From: Lachnoclostridium sp.
GTDB lineage: Bacteria > Bacillota > Clostridia > Lachnospirales > Lachnospiraceae
Direction: 5' to 3'
Length of the DNA stretch: 6,621 nt
Assembly: GCA_003445895.1 (NCBI GenBank)
Contig: DMCD01000161.1
Span: 1,220 to 7,840 of the forward strand
Below, piece after piece: positions 6,428 through 6,621 of the stretch. The notes beneath the pieces were generated by a model, which saw nothing but the letters and a program-made list of their open reading frames with translations, was not told where the DNA came from and made no database searches. Both the position numbers and the translations under genes were made by a program. Position 1 is the stretch's first letter; each line of letters begins with the position of its first letter.

Positions 6428-6621
6428 ATGAGAGAAATAAAAGTGAGACCGGACCTCCGGTCTATGACAGAGGAGGAGCTTCGGAGCTTCCTGGGTGAGC
6501 TGGGAGAAAAGCCCTTCCGGGCGGATCAGATCTTCCGCTGGATGCACCGGGATCTGGCCGCCTCCCCGGAGGAGATGACCAATATCTCAAAAGCATTTCG
6601 GGAAAAGCTCCGGGAGAATGC
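6428..6621 (+). CDS. rlmN: Dual-specificity 23S rRNA/tRNA adenine-C2 methyltransferase RlmN, N-terminal fragment; 3' end outside window
   Basis: RlmN is a radical-SAM enzyme that methylates C2 of A2503 in 23S rRNA and A37 in some tRNAs (E. coli numbering). Only 64 codons are present, so the CxxxCxxC iron-sulfur motif and catalytic cysteines are not seen. Identification rests on the N-terminal accessory domain, especially LGEKPFRADQIFRWMH and the later EEMTNISKAFREKL, which match this family closely, and on its place after rsmB, as in other Firmicutes. The start is uncertain. ATG 6428 is used here: a short GAG lies six bases upstream, and AGGA directly abuts the codon. In-frame alternatives are ATG 6410, which overlaps the rsmB stop as ATGA but lacks an SD site; GTG 6443; and ATG 6464, just after a 7-bp hairpin. 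The frame stays open to the end of the window. Confidence 0.88.
   Translation, partial: MREIKVRPDLRSMTEEELRSFLGELGEKPFRADQIFRWMHRDLAASPEEMTNISKAFREKLREN
6446..6463 (+). other. Perfect 7-bp hairpin at the start of rlmN
   Basis: AGACCGG (6446-6452), loop ACCT, CCGGTCT (6457-6463) form a perfect stem that ends directly before ATG 6464. If translation starts at 6428 or 6410, the stem is in early coding sequence and falls near the ribosome footprint. If it starts at 6464, the stem occupies the place of an SD site. No T-run follows, so it is not a terminator. Two or three such stems are expected by chance in a window this size. Confidence 0.4.

Noticed and set aside
1..6621. A new defence, mobile or biosynthetic system
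   Set aside because: All seven genes belong to known housekeeping families in a conserved order, with no unexplained stretch longer than 37 bases between genes.

Overview
This window holds seven genes, all on the + strand and almost without gaps, in the order murF (3' half only), priA, def, fmt, a YugP-type membrane zinc metallopeptidase, rsmB, and rlmN (5' end only). It reads as the core of one housekeeping operon from a Gram-positive Clostridia, most likely a GC-rich member of the Lachnospiraceae. That assignment rests on protein style, on strong purine-rich Shine-Dalgarno (SD) sites, and on gene order: the Firmicutes block priA-def-fmt-rsmB-rlmN is preserved, with a YugP-like peptidase between fmt and rsmB. 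From memory, that insertion is common in Lachnospiraceae. GC content looks to be in the upper 50s percent by eye; I did not calculate it.

Layout. Bases 1-690 are the C-terminal half of MurF, which makes the last cytoplasmic peptidoglycan precursor. priA (672-2891) starts inside murF and encodes a full-length replication-restart helicase. A 37-base gap with a small perfect hairpin leads to def (2929-3414). def overlaps fmt (3411-4361) by ATGA. A 23-base gap follows, then the metallopeptidase (4385-5092), whose end overlaps rsmB (5085-6413). rlmN starts about 14 bases after rsmB, or overlaps it, and runs off the window. No gap reaches 300 bases. I see no RNA genes, mobile elements, CRISPR arrays, intrinsic terminators or attachment sites.

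How the genes fit together. def and fmt are the two enzymes of the N-formyl-methionine cycle: fmt formylates initiator Met-tRNA and def removes the formyl group from new proteins. rsmB methylates 16S rRNA, and rlmN methylates 23S rRNA and tRNA. The second half of the window is therefore a translation-initiation and ribosome-modification block, joined upstream to cell-wall synthesis (murF) and chromosome maintenance (priA). The best candidate for separate control of the two blocks is a perfect extended -10 element (TGATATAAT) in an AT-rich patch near the 3' end of priA, about 120 bases before def.

I found no new multi-gene system. The points most worth a second look are that internal promoter, the function of the membrane metallopeptidase and its Tyr-Gly repeat N-terminus, the small hairpins at the priA-def and rsmB-rlmN junctions, and the unresolved start of rlmN.
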